Shown: positions 43,308 through 53,259 of the stretch, one piece after another
Layout: each line of letters starts with the position of its first letter
Numbering within the stretch: the stretch's first letter is position 1
Made by a program: the position numbers and the translations under genes
Notes under the pieces: generated by a model
Told to the model about the DNA's origin: nothing
Databases searched by the model: none
What the model saw: the letters and a program-made list of their open reading frames with translations, nothing else
Assembly: GCA_027306585.1 (NCBI GenBank)
Contig: DAHUZJ010000098.1
Span: forward strand, 1 to 61,175
Direction: 5' to 3'
Length of the DNA: 61,175 nt
Source of the DNA: Acidimicrobiaceae bacterium
Lineage (GTDB): Bacteria; Actinomycetota; Acidimicrobiia; Acidimicrobiales; RAAP-2

Positions 43308-44687
43308 GTGGTCGAAGGCACGAACGGCAAGCACGGACACGTCCACGACGTCCTCGTGATCGGCGCCGGGCCGTCGGGGTCCGCCTGTGCGTACTGGCTG
43401 GCCGACGCCGGGTGGGACGTTGCGGTGGTCGAGAAGAAGCGGTTCCCCCGCGAGAAGACCTGCGGGGACGGCCTGACCCCCCGTGCGGTCCGCCAGCTGG
43501 CCGACATGGGGCTGGAGGGTGCGCTCGCCGGCTCGCACCGCTACCACGGCTTGCGGTCGTTCGGCTTCGGCCGTTCCCTCGAGCTCACGTGGCCGGACCA
43601 CCCCGACTTCCCCGCCTACGGCTACACCATCACCCGCTACGACCTCGACGGGCTGGTCTGCGAGCGGGCGGTCAAGGCCGGTGCCACCGTCTGGCAGGCC
43701 ACCGAAGCGCTCGAGCCGTTGCTCGCCCACGACAGCGCCGGTGGCGGCCGGCCCGGGGGTGCCGACCGCCCCGGGGGTGCCGGGGGTGCCGGGGGTGCCG
43801 GCACCGCGACGAGCAGCGAGGTGCTCCCCCCCTGTGGCGGGGCCACCGTGCGGGACCGGGAGTCGGGCGAGACCCGTGACGTCCGGGCCCGTTACGTCGT
43901 GGTGGCCGACGGCTCCAACTCCCGGATCGGTCGGGCGCTCGGCACGGCCCGGCAGCGCAATCACCCGCTCGGCATGGCGCTGCGGGGGTACTACCGCTCG
44001 CCGCGCCACGACGACCCCTTCATCGAGTCCCACCTGGACATCCGGGACGCCGAGGGCGAGGTCGTCCCCGGCTATGGCTGGATCTTCCCGCTCGGCGACG
44101 GCCGGGTCAACGTGGGTGTGGGACTGCTGTCGACCGACCGCCGGTGGAAGGGCGTGAACACCTCGAGGCTCATGGACAGCTTCGTCCAGTGCGCCCCCCA
44201 GAGCTGGGGGCTCTCCCCCGAGAGCGCCTGTGGCCCTCCGACGGGCGGCAAGCTGCCGATGGGGATGGCGGTCGGCCCGCACGCCGGGGAGAACGTGGTC
44301 GTGATCGGCGACGCCGGCGGGTCGATCAACCCCTTCAACGGCGAGGGCATCGCCTACGGCTACGAGACCGGCCGGCTGGCTGCCGCCTTCTTGGGCGAGG
44401 CCCTGTCGGGCGGAGGGGCGGCCGCCCTCACCGGCTACGAGCGGCAGCTGACCGAGTCCTACGGCGAGTACTACCGCATCGGCCGGGCCTTCGTCCGCCT
44501 CATCAGCAATCCCGAGGTGATGCGGCGCTGCGTCTCGTTGGGCATGCACTCGGAGTGGTTCATGAGCGAGCTGCTCCGCATCATGGCGAACCTGATGCGG
44601 CCGGAACGGGCGGGGGCGTCGGAGATCGGGTACCAACTGCTGGACCTGGCCGCTCGGTACCTCCCCGAGGAGCCCGGGGCGGCGTAG
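43308..44687 (+). CDS. Geranylgeranyl reductase-family flavoprotein, possible menaquinone reductase
   Basis: This 459-residue FAD-dependent enzyme reduces double bonds of isoprenoid chains. VLVIGAGPSGSACAYWLADA (about residues 14-33) binds FAD, FPREKTCGDGLTPRAV is the family CGDG motif, and VVVIGDAGGSINPFNGEG is the second FAD contact. Its position back-to-back with nuo suggests it saturates the menaquinone side chain, as MenJ does in mycobacteria; this is inference from context. A Gly-rich insertion (about residues 147-165) comes from tandem 9-base repeats. The GTG at 43308 appears leaderless. Confidence 0.9.
   Translation: MVEGTNGKHGHVHDVLVIGAGPSGSACAYWLADAGWDVAVVEKKRFPREKTCGDGLTPRAVRQLADMGLEGALAGSHRYHGLRSFGFGRSLELTWPDHPDFPAYGYTITRYDLDGLVCERAVKAGATVWQATEALEPLLAHDSAGGGRPGGADRPGGAGGAGGAGTATSSEVLPPCGGATVRDRESGETRDVRARYVVVADGSNSRIGRALGTARQRNHPLGMALRGYYRSPRHDDPFIESHLDIRDAEGEVVPGYGWIFPLGDGRVNVGVGLLSTDRRWKGVNTSRLMDSFVQCAPQSWGLSPESACGPPTGGKLPMGMAVGPHAGENVVVIGDAGGSINPFNGEGIAYGYETGRLAAAFLGEALSGGGAAALTGYERQLTESYGEYYRIGRAFVRLISNPEVMRRCVSLGMHSEWFMSELLRIMANLMRPERAGASEIGYQLLDLAARYLPEEPGAA
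43771..43797 (+). repeat. 9-base tandem repeat in the geranylgeranyl reductase-family gene
   Basis: Three exact copies of CCGGGGGTG occur in tandem (43771-43779, 43780-43788, 43789-43797), with another isolated copy at about 43753-43761. They encode a Gly-Gly-Ala loop and keep the reading frame. Confidence 0.85.
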
Positions 44688-44696
44688 GCCGATCGA

Positions 44697-46571
<1,875 letters not shown>

Positions 46572-46575
46572 TGGT

Positions 46576-47919
46576 TCATGGTACGGCCGGCATCTCCCGC
46601 CCGTCGCCGAGAGCCTGGTCCAGCTCGGCGGCGACCTCGACAGCCGCCTCCTCCGCCGCCGACACTGCCAGCGCCAGCTCGGCGTCGCCGTGGGCCATCC
46701 CGGGGAACAGCACCTCGTACGGCCCGGGCGCCAGGGCGACGCCCCGGCGGAGCAGGGCATGGAAGAGCCGGGGGTAGACGCCGTTGCCGGCGACGGCGCG
46801 GGCGCTGTCGTAGTCGACGGGGACCCCGAGCTCGGCGCCGGCGGCGCCGACAGAGAGCCCGACCAGCGGCCCGACGGCCGGGCAGCACGCCGCCAGCCCG
46901 CCGCTCACCAGGGCCGCCTCCAGCTCGGCGGCGAAGCGCGTCGCTCGGTCGGCGAGGTCCCGGTAGTCGGCTTCGGTCACGTGGTCGAGCACCGCTCGCC
47001 CCGCCGCCGTGGCGAGCGGGTTCCCCGACAGGGTGCCGGCCTGGTAGACGGGTCCGCCGGGGGCCAGGGCGGCGAGCAGGTCGGCGCGGCCCCCGAAGGC
47101 GCCCACCGGCAGGCCACCACCGATCACCTTGCCGAAGCACCACAGGTCCGGCGTCACGCCCGACGCCGCCGTCGCGCCGCCGGGGCCGAGGCGGAAGCCG
47201 GTGATCACCTCGTCGAATACGAGGAGTGCGCCGGCACGGTCGCACGCCGCCCGGAGCCCTTCCAGGAAGCCGGGCGCCGGCGGGACGAGGTTCATGTTGG
47301 CGGCGACGGGCTCCACGATCACGCAGGCCACGTCGTCGCCGAGCTCGGGCACGACGTTGTAGGGGACGACGAGCGTGTCGGCCACGGCCCCCCGGGGGAC
47401 CCCGGCCGACCCGGGCAGCCCGAGCATGGCCACCCCGCTGCCGCCCGCCGCCAGCAGGCCATCGGAGTGCCCGTGGTAGCACCCAGCAAACTTCACGATC
47501 CGCTCCCGCCCGGTCGCCCCACGTGCCAGCCGCACCGCGCTCATCGCCGCTTCGGTCCCCGAGGAGACCAGGCGAACCTGCTCGCACCCCGGCACTCGCT
47601 CGCACACCGCCTCGGCCAGCAGCACCTCGCCCGGCGTGGGCATGCCGAACGACGTCCCGAGGGCGGCGGCCTCGCGGATGGCCGCCACGGCCACCGGGTG
47701 GGCGTGCCCGAGCAGGACCGCGCCGTAGGACTGGACGAGGTCGAGGTAGCGGTGCCCCTCGACGTCGTACACCCATGGCCCTTCGCCCCGTGCCACGGTG
47801 AACGGCACCCCGCCGACGGAGGCGAAGGACCGGACCGGCGAGTCGACGCCTCCGGGGATGGCGCGCCGGGCCCGGGTGAACCACTCCCCGTTGGCGCCGG
47901 CAGCCTCCGGGTCAGCCAC
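46576..47919 (-). CDS. hemL: Glutamate-1-semialdehyde 2,1-aminomutase
   Basis: This 447-residue PLP enzyme converts glutamate-1-semialdehyde to 5-aminolevulinate, the second step of C5 heme synthesis. The PLP Lys lies in CFGKVIGGGLPVGAFGG, and GGVDSPVRSF, LLGHAHP, SSGTEAAMSA and FDEVITGFR are in family order. The GTG start overlaps the end of hemB by 8 bases. Confidence 0.96.
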   Translation of the reverse strand: MADPEAAGANGEWFTRARRAIPGGVDSPVRSFASVGGVPFTVARGEGPWVYDVEGHRYLDLVQSYGAVLLGHAHPVAVAAIREAAALGTSFGMPTPGEVLLAEAVCERVPGCEQVRLVSSGTEAAMSAVRLARGATGRERIVKFAGCYHGHSDGLLAAGGSGVAMLGLPGSAGVPRGAVADTLVVPYNVVPELGDDVACVIVEPVAANMNLVPPAPGFLEGLRAACDRAGALLVFDEVITGFRLGPGGATAASGVTPDLWCFGKVIGGGLPVGAFGGRADLLAALAPGGPVYQAGTLSGNPLATAAGRAVLDHVTEADYRDLADRATRFAAELEAALVSGGLAACCPAVGPLVGLSVGAAGAELGVPVDYDSARAVAGNGVYPRLFHALLRRGVALAPGPYEVLFPGMAHGDAELALAVSAAEEAAVEVAAELDQALGDGREMPAVP

Positions 47920-48895
47920 CCAGTGCCTCGGCGACGTCGGCGGCGAAGTAGGTGAGGATGAAGTCGGCGCCGGCGCGCTTGATCGACGTCAGCTGCTCCA
48001 TGGCCACCGCCGGCCCGTCGATCCATCCCCGCTCGGCCGCCGCCATCACCATGGCGTACTCCCCGCTGACCTGGTAGGCGGACACGGGCACGTCGACCGC
48101 CGCCCGGACGTCGGAGAGGATGTCGAGGTACGGGTTGGCCGGCTTCACCATGACCATGTCGGCGCCCTCGGCCACGTCGAGCGCCACCTCCGCCAAGGCC
48201 TCGCGCCGGTTGGCCGGCTGCTGCTGGTAGGCGTGGCGGTTGCCGCCGCCGGCGATCGTCACGTCGACGGCGTCGCGGAAGGGACCGTACAGCGCCGAGG
48301 CGTACTTGGCGGCGTAGGCGAGGATCGCGGTTGTCTGGAAGCCTTCGGCGTCCAGGCCCTCGCGGATCGCCGCCACCTGGCCATCCATCATCCCGCTGGG
48401 AGCCACCACCCCGGCGCCCGCCCGGGCCTGGGCGACGGCCACCTTCTGGTACCGCTCGAGGGTGGTGTCGTTGTCCACGGTGCCGTCGGGCCGGAGGATC
48501 CCGCAGTGCCCGTGGTCGGTGTACTCGTCGAGGCAGAGGTCGGCCGCCAGCACCACCTGGTCTCCGACCGCTGACGCCACCTCGCCCAGGGCCCGCTGGG
48601 CGATGCCGTCGGGGTCCCACGCCGCCGAGCCCTCGGGGTCCTTGGCCGCCGGGACGCCGAACAGCATGATGCCCGGCACGCCCACGGAGGCGAGCCGCTG
48701 CACCTCGGCCACCAGCGAGGGCACGGTGTGCTGGTACTGGCCCGGCAGCGACGTGATCGGGACCGGCTGGTCGATCCCCTCGCGCACGAACAGCGGCGCC
48801 ATCAGGTCGTCGACGCCGAGCACGGTCTCGCGCACCATCCGTCGGAGCACCTCGGTGCGCCGCAGCCGGCGGAGCCGTCGCGCGGGGAAGCCCAT
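47912..48895 (-). CDS. hemB: Delta-aminolevulinic acid dehydratase (porphobilinogen synthase)
   Basis: This 327-residue enzyme condenses two 5-aminolevulinates to porphobilinogen. The two active-site Lys are in AAKYASALYGPFRD and VMVKPANPYLD. The metal-binding loop reads ADLCLDEYTDHGHCG, a mixed Cys-Asp-Cys pattern between the all-Cys zinc type and the Asp-rich magnesium type. The ATG at 48895 has no ribosome site, and TAGGCT ends 7 bases upstream, so hemB may also have its own leaderless promoter. It follows cobA/hemD after 10 bases. Confidence 0.96.
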   Translation of the reverse strand: MGFPARRLRRLRRTEVLRRMVRETVLGVDDLMAPLFVREGIDQPVPITSLPGQYQHTVPSLVAEVQRLASVGVPGIMLFGVPAAKDPEGSAAWDPDGIAQRALGEVASAVGDQVVLAADLCLDEYTDHGHCGILRPDGTVDNDTTLERYQKVAVAQARAGAGVVAPSGMMDGQVAAIREGLDAEGFQTTAILAYAAKYASALYGPFRDAVDVTIAGGGNRHAYQQQPANRREALAEVALDVAEGADMVMVKPANPYLDILSDVRAAVDVPVSAYQVSGEYAMVMAAAERGWIDGPAVAMEQLTSIKRAGADFILTYFAADVAEALGG

Positions 48896-48902
48896 GCCGG
48901 CC

Positions 48903-48908
48903 AGCCTA
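48903..48908 (-). promoter_or_regulatory. -10 hexamer for a leaderless hemB transcript
   Basis: TAGGCT on the minus strand ends 7 bases before the hemB ATG and overlaps the TAG stop of the preceding cobA/hemD gene. A second transcription unit (hemB-hemL-membrane protein) could begin here. Confidence 0.4.
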
Positions 48909-50345
48909 CGACGGCCGGTTCTCGCCCAGTGCCGCCACCAGCCCGGCGGCCGACGGGACGGCCGCCTCCACCGCCACCTCCAGCCCGCCCTTGCGGGCGG
49001 CGGCGGCCGTCACGGGGCCGATGCAGGCGACGACGGGCGGCACGGGGAGGGCCAGGTCCAGGTAGGCGCGCACGGCCGAGGGCGAGCCGAACGTCACGAC
49101 GTGTGCCCCCGCCAGCACGGCCGCCACCTCGGGCGGCGGGGGCGGTGCGGGCACCGTCCGGTAGGCGTCCACCTCGTCCACCTGCCAGCCCTTGGCGCGG
49201 AGGCCCACGGGCAGCGTGTCCCGACCCTCGGCGGCGCGGGGGAAGAGCACCCGGCCCGGCCCGGGAGGGAAGGCCGCCACCAGCCCGGCGGCCGTCGCCG
49301 GCTCGGCGACCAGGTCGGCGGCCACCCCTCGCTCGGCGAGGGCGGCGGCGGTGGCGGCGCCCACCGCCGCCACGCCGATCCCGGCGAGCGAGCGTGCATC
49401 GCGCAGCAGTGGGAGGAAGCGCGTCACGGCGTTGGCCGACGTGAACGCCACCCACTGGTGCTCGGCCACCCGCGCCGCAGCCTGCGCCAACGCCGCGCCG
49501 TCCCCGGCCGGGGGGGCGATCTCGATGACCGGCACCTCGATGACCCGGGCACCGGCGACGACGAGGGCGTCCGCCAGGTCGGCCGCCTGGTGGCGGGCCC
49601 GGGTGACGACGACGGTCGTCCCGGTGAGCGGCCCGGGGGCGCGCCCACCGAGGTCCAGCCCTGCCACCGGGCCGATCACGATGACGGCCGGGGAGCCGAG
49701 GTCGGCGGCCGCGAGCTCGGCCAGCGACGTGCGGACCGTGCGCTCCTCCGGGGTCGTGCCCCACTCGACGACCACCACCGGCGTGCCGGGCGGGCGCCCG
49801 GCGGCGAGCAGCCGCTCGGCGATCTCGGCCCGGGTGGCCATCCCCATGAGCACGACCAGCGTGCCGCCGGCCCGGCCGAAGGCGTCCCAGTCCACGGACG
49901 CCGGATCGCCGACGTGCCCGGTGACGACGGTGACCGACGTGGACAGCCCACGGTGCGTGACCGGGATGCCGGCGGCGGCAGGTACGGCGACGGCCGAGGT
50001 CACACCGGGCACGACCTCCCAGGGCACTCCGGCTGTGGCCAACGCCTCGGCCTCCTCGCCCCCCCGCCCGAACACGAAGGGGTCGCCACCCTTGAGGCGG
50101 ACCACGGTGCCGCCGCCCCGGCCGTGGGCGACGAGCAACGCGTTGATGTCCGCCTGCCGGCCCGGACCGGCATCGGGCGACTTGCCCACATCGACCAGCT
50201 CGGCGCCTTGTCTGGCCAGGGACAGGAGGGCCCGGTCGACCAGGCGGTCGTACACCACGACGTCGGCGGCCGCCAGGAGGGCCGCACCCCGCCGGGTGAG
50301 CAGCCCCGGGTCCCCGGGGCCGGCGCCCACCAGGTACACGGTCAC
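48906..50345 (-). CDS. cobA/hemD: Fused uroporphyrinogen-III C-methyltransferase / uroporphyrinogen-III synthase
   Basis: This is a 479-residue bifunctional protein. Residues 1-240 are a SUMT domain (VYLVGAGPGDPGLLT, LVDVGK, VVRLKGGDPFVFGRGGEEA, VPGVTSA) that methylates uroporphyrinogen III toward siroheme or cobalamin. Residues 245-479 are a HemD domain (VVVTRARHQA, WVAFTSANAVTRF, VVTFGSPSAVRAY) that cyclises hydroxymethylbilane. The same fusion is common in Actinobacteria. The GTG start overlaps the hemC stop (GTGA). Confidence 0.95.
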   Translation of the reverse strand: MTVYLVGAGPGDPGLLTRRGAALLAAADVVVYDRLVDRALLSLARQGAELVDVGKSPDAGPGRQADINALLVAHGRGGGTVVRLKGGDPFVFGRGGEEAEALATAGVPWEVVPGVTSAVAVPAAAGIPVTHRGLSTSVTVVTGHVGDPASVDWDAFGRAGGTLVVLMGMATRAEIAERLLAAGRPPGTPVVVVEWGTTPEERTVRTSLAELAAADLGSPAVIVIGPVAGLDLGGRAPGPLTGTTVVVTRARHQAADLADALVVAGARVIEVPVIEIAPPAGDGAALAQAAARVAEHQWVAFTSANAVTRFLPLLRDARSLAGIGVAAVGAATAAALAERGVAADLVAEPATAAGLVAAFPPGPGRVLFPRAAEGRDTLPVGLRAKGWQVDEVDAYRTVPAPPPPPEVAAVLAGAHVVTFGSPSAVRAYLDLALPVPPVVACIGPVTAAAARKGGLEVAVEAAVPSAAGLVAALGENRPS

Positions 50346-51238
50346 GGCGTCGACCAGTCGTCGAGGGCGGCAGCCCCACGGTCGACGAGCAGGTGCCGGG
50401 CGAGGTCGCGCCCCAGCGCCGCCGGGTCGTCGCCCTCCAGCCACGCCCGCACGAGCACCCGCCCGTCGCCGCTGGCGACCATGCCGTGGCACCGCAGGCC
50501 GCCGGCGACGGGCTCGGCCCACCCGCCTACGGGGACCGCGCAGCTGCCGCCCAGGCCAGCCAGCAGCGCACGCTCCGCGTCGAGCGCCCGGTGGGCCACC
50601 GGGTCGTCGAGCACGGCGAGGAGCGCACGGGCGGGCGCGTCGACCTCCCGGCACTCGACCGCCAGGGCGCCCTGGCCGACCTGCGGCAGGAGCACGGCCG
50701 GGTCGAGGCGCTCGGCGACCCGCTCCTCCCAGCCGAGCCGGTCCATCGCCGCCGACGCCACCACCACGGCGTCGACGCTGCCGGCCTGGGCGACGCGGGT
50801 CGCCATGTTGCCGCGGAGCTCGACGAACGTGAGGTCCGGGCGGAGGTTGGCCAGCTGGGCCCGCCGCCGGGACGACCCGGTGGCCACGGTGCCCCCGGTC
50901 GGCAGGTCGGCCAGGGGGCGCCCCACGAGGGCGTCGCGGGGGTCGGCTCGCGGGGGCACGGCGGCGAGCACCAGCCCCGGCGGCGTCAGCGGTGGCAGGT
51001 CCTTGGCCGAGTGGACGGCCAGGTCCGCCCGCCCCTCGGCCACCGCCTCCTGGACGGCCTTCACGAACACGCCCTTGCCGCCGATGCGGTCGAGCGGCAC
51101 GTCGGTGCGCCGGTCGCCCTCGGTCCGGACCACCACCACGTCCACGGCGGCGCCCGCGCCCCGCAGCGCCTCGGCGACGAGCTCTGCCTGGCGGCGGGCG
51201 AGCGGCGAGCCCCGGGTGGCGAGCCGGACGGCGGTCAA
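50342..51238 (-). CDS. hemC: Porphobilinogen deaminase (hydroxymethylbilane synthase)
   Basis: This 298-residue enzyme polymerises four porphobilinogens on a dipyrromethane cofactor. RLATRGSPLARRQAE at the N-terminus, HSAKDLPP (catalytic Asp), TGSSRRRAQL and the cofactor Cys in GGSCAVPVGG are all present. The start is TTG at 51238, overlapping the hemA stop (TTGA); no ATG or GTG fits better. Confidence 0.95.
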   Translation of the reverse strand: MTAVRLATRGSPLARRQAELVAEALRGAGAAVDVVVVRTEGDRRTDVPLDRIGGKGVFVKAVQEAVAEGRADLAVHSAKDLPPLTPPGLVLAAVPPRADPRDALVGRPLADLPTGGTVATGSSRRRAQLANLRPDLTFVELRGNMATRVAQAGSVDAVVVASAAMDRLGWEERVAERLDPAVLLPQVGQGALAVECREVDAPARALLAVLDDPVAHRALDAERALLAGLGGSCAVPVGGWAEPVAGGLRCHGMVASGDGRVLVRAWLEGDDPAALGRDLARHLLVDRGAAALDDWSTP

Positions 51239-52506
51239 AGGTCGAACAGGGCCCGGAGGGCCTCGACCAGCCGCTCGCCCCGGGCGGTGCCGGACACCTC
51301 CCTCAGGAGGGTCGTGGGCTCGTGGAGCACCTTGGCCAGGACCGACCGGGTCACGGCGTCCACCTGCTCCCACGCCTCTTCGGGCAGGTCGCCGAACTGG
51401 CTCCGCCGGCGAGCGAGCTCGGCCCGCCGCAGCTCCTCCATGCGGCCACGCAGCGCGCCGATGACCGGCGCCGCCCCGCGGGCCCGCGCGGCGGTCCGGT
51501 AGCGGGCGATGTCGTCGGCGACGATGCTGAGCGCCCGGTCGACCTCGCCCCGCCGGTCGTCCATGGCCCTGGCCACGGCCGCTCGGAGGTCGTCGAGGTC
51601 GAGCACCGTGACGCCGGGGATCGCCGCGGTGCCCGGGTCGACGTTGCGAGGCACGCCGAGGTCCACCACGAGGAGGGGGCGGGCGGACCGGTCGCCGGAG
51701 GGTGCCAGGGTCCCCGAGGTGACGGCCGGCCCTTGGACGGCGGTGACGACGACGTCGGCGGCGGCGGCCGCTTCCCCGAACCCGGCCGTGCCGATGGCCC
51801 GGACGGGGGCGCCCGCTCGGGTGGCCAACGCGCTGGCCCGGGCCTCCGTGCGGTTGACCACCACCACCTCGGCCGGCCGTCGCCCGACGGGCAGGCCGCC
51901 CAGGGCTCGGACCACGCCGCCGCCCATGTCGCCGGCGCCCAGCACGACCACGCGGGTGTCCTCGAGGCCGCCAGGGCGCCGCTGCTCGGCCAGCTCCACG
52001 GCGGCGTGGGCGAAGGACGTCGTGCCGCGGGCGATGCCGGTCTCCGAGCGCACCCGCTTGCCCGTCTGGACGGCGTGGCGGAACAGCTCCGCCAGCACCG
52101 GGCCGCTCACCCGCTCCTCGTGCGCGCGCTCCCACGCCCGACGGACCTGGCCCAGCACCTCGCCCTCCCCAGGGACGGCCGATTCGAGCCCGGAGGCCAC
52201 GGCGAACAGGTGGGCCGCCACGTCGTCGTCGAACCGGACGGAGGTGTGCTCCTCGACGTCGACCAGGGTCGCGCCGGCCTCGTCGGCCAGCAGCTCCCGG
52301 ATCTCCTCGACGGCGTCGTGGAACCGGTCGGCGACGGCGTAGACCTCGGTGCGCAGGCAGGTCGACAGCACCACCGACTCCTGCAGGTTGGACCGGTCCC
52401 GCAGCGTGCCCAAGACCTTGACCAGCTCGGCGTCGCCGAGGGTCACCCGCTCGAGGAGGTCGAGCGGGGCGCGCTGGTGGTCGATGCCTACGACGAGGAC
52501 GGACAA
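51235..52506 (-). CDS. hemA: Glutamyl-tRNA reductase
   Basis: This 423-residue enzyme starts C5 tetrapyrrole synthesis by reducing glutamyl-tRNA to glutamate-1-semialdehyde. The catalytic Cys is in STCLRTEVY, where the usual Asn after Cys is Leu. GEGEVLGQVRRAWERA and the NADPH-site VVLGAGDMGGGVVRALG follow. The start is TTG at 52506 with AGGAGG about 12 bases upstream, a long spacing. It is separated from rex by 51 bases that contain a GC hairpin (about 52532-52548). Confidence 0.95.
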   Translation of the reverse strand: MSVLVVGIDHQRAPLDLLERVTLGDAELVKVLGTLRDRSNLQESVVLSTCLRTEVYAVADRFHDAVEEIRELLADEAGATLVDVEEHTSVRFDDDVAAHLFAVASGLESAVPGEGEVLGQVRRAWERAHEERVSGPVLAELFRHAVQTGKRVRSETGIARGTTSFAHAAVELAEQRRPGGLEDTRVVVLGAGDMGGGVVRALGGLPVGRRPAEVVVVNRTEARASALATRAGAPVRAIGTAGFGEAAAAADVVVTAVQGPAVTSGTLAPSGDRSARPLLVVDLGVPRNVDPGTAAIPGVTVLDLDDLRAAVARAMDDRRGEVDRALSIVADDIARYRTAARARGAAPVIGALRGRMEELRRAELARRRSQFGDLPEEAWEQVDAVTRSVLAKVLHEPTTLLREVSGTARGERLVEALRALFDL

Positions 52507-52557
52507 CGGGTCTGGGTGCCTCCTGGGGGAGCGGGGCCGGCCGGGCCCCCCACCACG

Positions 52558-53232
52558 CTAGGGCCAATGCGCCGGCCGGCGCAGGTCACCGTCGGCCTGC
52601 TGGAGATGGAAGCTCATCACCTGGAGCTCGATGGACAGGTCGACCGAGCGCAGCAGGACCTCGCCCGGGACCGTGAGCAACCGGGGGGCGAAGTTGAGGA
52701 TCGACGGCACGCCGGCCGCCACGAGGAGGTCGGCGACCTGCTGTGCCGCGACTGCTGGGGTGGCGATGACCCCGATGGCCGGGTGGGCGGCACCGAGCAT
52801 GGCGGGCAGCTCGTCGACGTGCGCCACGCGCGTGCTGCCGACCACGTGGCCGACCACCGAGGGATCGGCGTCGAACAGCCACGCCACCCGGAACCCGTGG
52901 GAGGAGAAGCCCTCGGAGCCGGCGAGGGCCCGCCCGAGGTTGCCGATGCCGACGATGGCCACCGGCCAGTCCCGGGCGGCCCCGAGGGCCCGGTCGATCT
53001 GGGTGGCCAGGTACGCCGTGTCGTAGCCGGTGCCGCGGGTGCCGAACCAGCCGAGGAGCGAGAAGTCCTTGCGCACCTTGGCCGCGTTCACCCGGGCACG
53101 CGTGGCCAGCTCCTCCGAGGAGACGGTGGCCGTCCCCCCCCGCAGCAGCTCCGCCAAGATGCGCTGGTACACGGGCAGCCGCACGACGATCGCCTCGGGG
53201 ATGCGGCGGTTGCGACCAGGTTCACCGACCAT
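52558..53232 (-). CDS. rex: Redox-sensing transcriptional repressor Rex
   Basis: This 224-residue repressor senses the NADH/NAD+ ratio. An N-terminal winged helix (VYQRILAELL, then RVNAAKVRKDFSLLGWFGTR) binds DNA, and a Rossmann domain (VAIVGIGNLGRAL) binds NADH; a domain-swapped C-terminal helix closes the dimer. In Streptomyces, Rex controls rex-hemACD, cyd and nuo; here rex is likewise followed by hemA, hemC and hemD. The ATG appears leaderless, with TACCAT six bases upstream. I found no classic Rex operator near rex or nuoA. Confidence 0.95.
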   Translation of the reverse strand: MVGEPGRNRRIPEAIVVRLPVYQRILAELLRGGTATVSSEELATRARVNAAKVRKDFSLLGWFGTRGTGYDTAYLATQIDRALGAARDWPVAIVGIGNLGRALAGSEGFSSHGFRVAWLFDADPSVVGHVVGSTRVAHVDELPAMLGAAHPAIGVIATPAVAAQQVADLLVAAGVPSILNFAPRLLTVPGEVLLRSVDLSIELQVMSFHLQQADGDLRRPAHWP

Positions 53233-53238
53233 CTGGGG

Positions 53239-53244
53239 ATGGTA
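53239..53244 (-). promoter_or_regulatory. -10 hexamer for a leaderless rex transcript
   Basis: TACCAT (TANNNT) on the minus strand ends 6 bases before the rex ATG at 53232. It lies in the right arm, as read on the minus strand, of an inverted repeat described separately. Confidence 0.45.
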
Positions 53245-53259
53245 GCGAGCCGGCTACCA
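53240..53259. promoter_or_regulatory. Inverted repeat at the rex promoter
   Basis: TGGTAGC (53240-53246) and GCTACCA (53253-53259) are perfect 7-base arms around 6 bases. The repeat covers the stop of the upstream gene and the rex -10, so it could be an operator or a short terminator stem. Confidence 0.4.
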
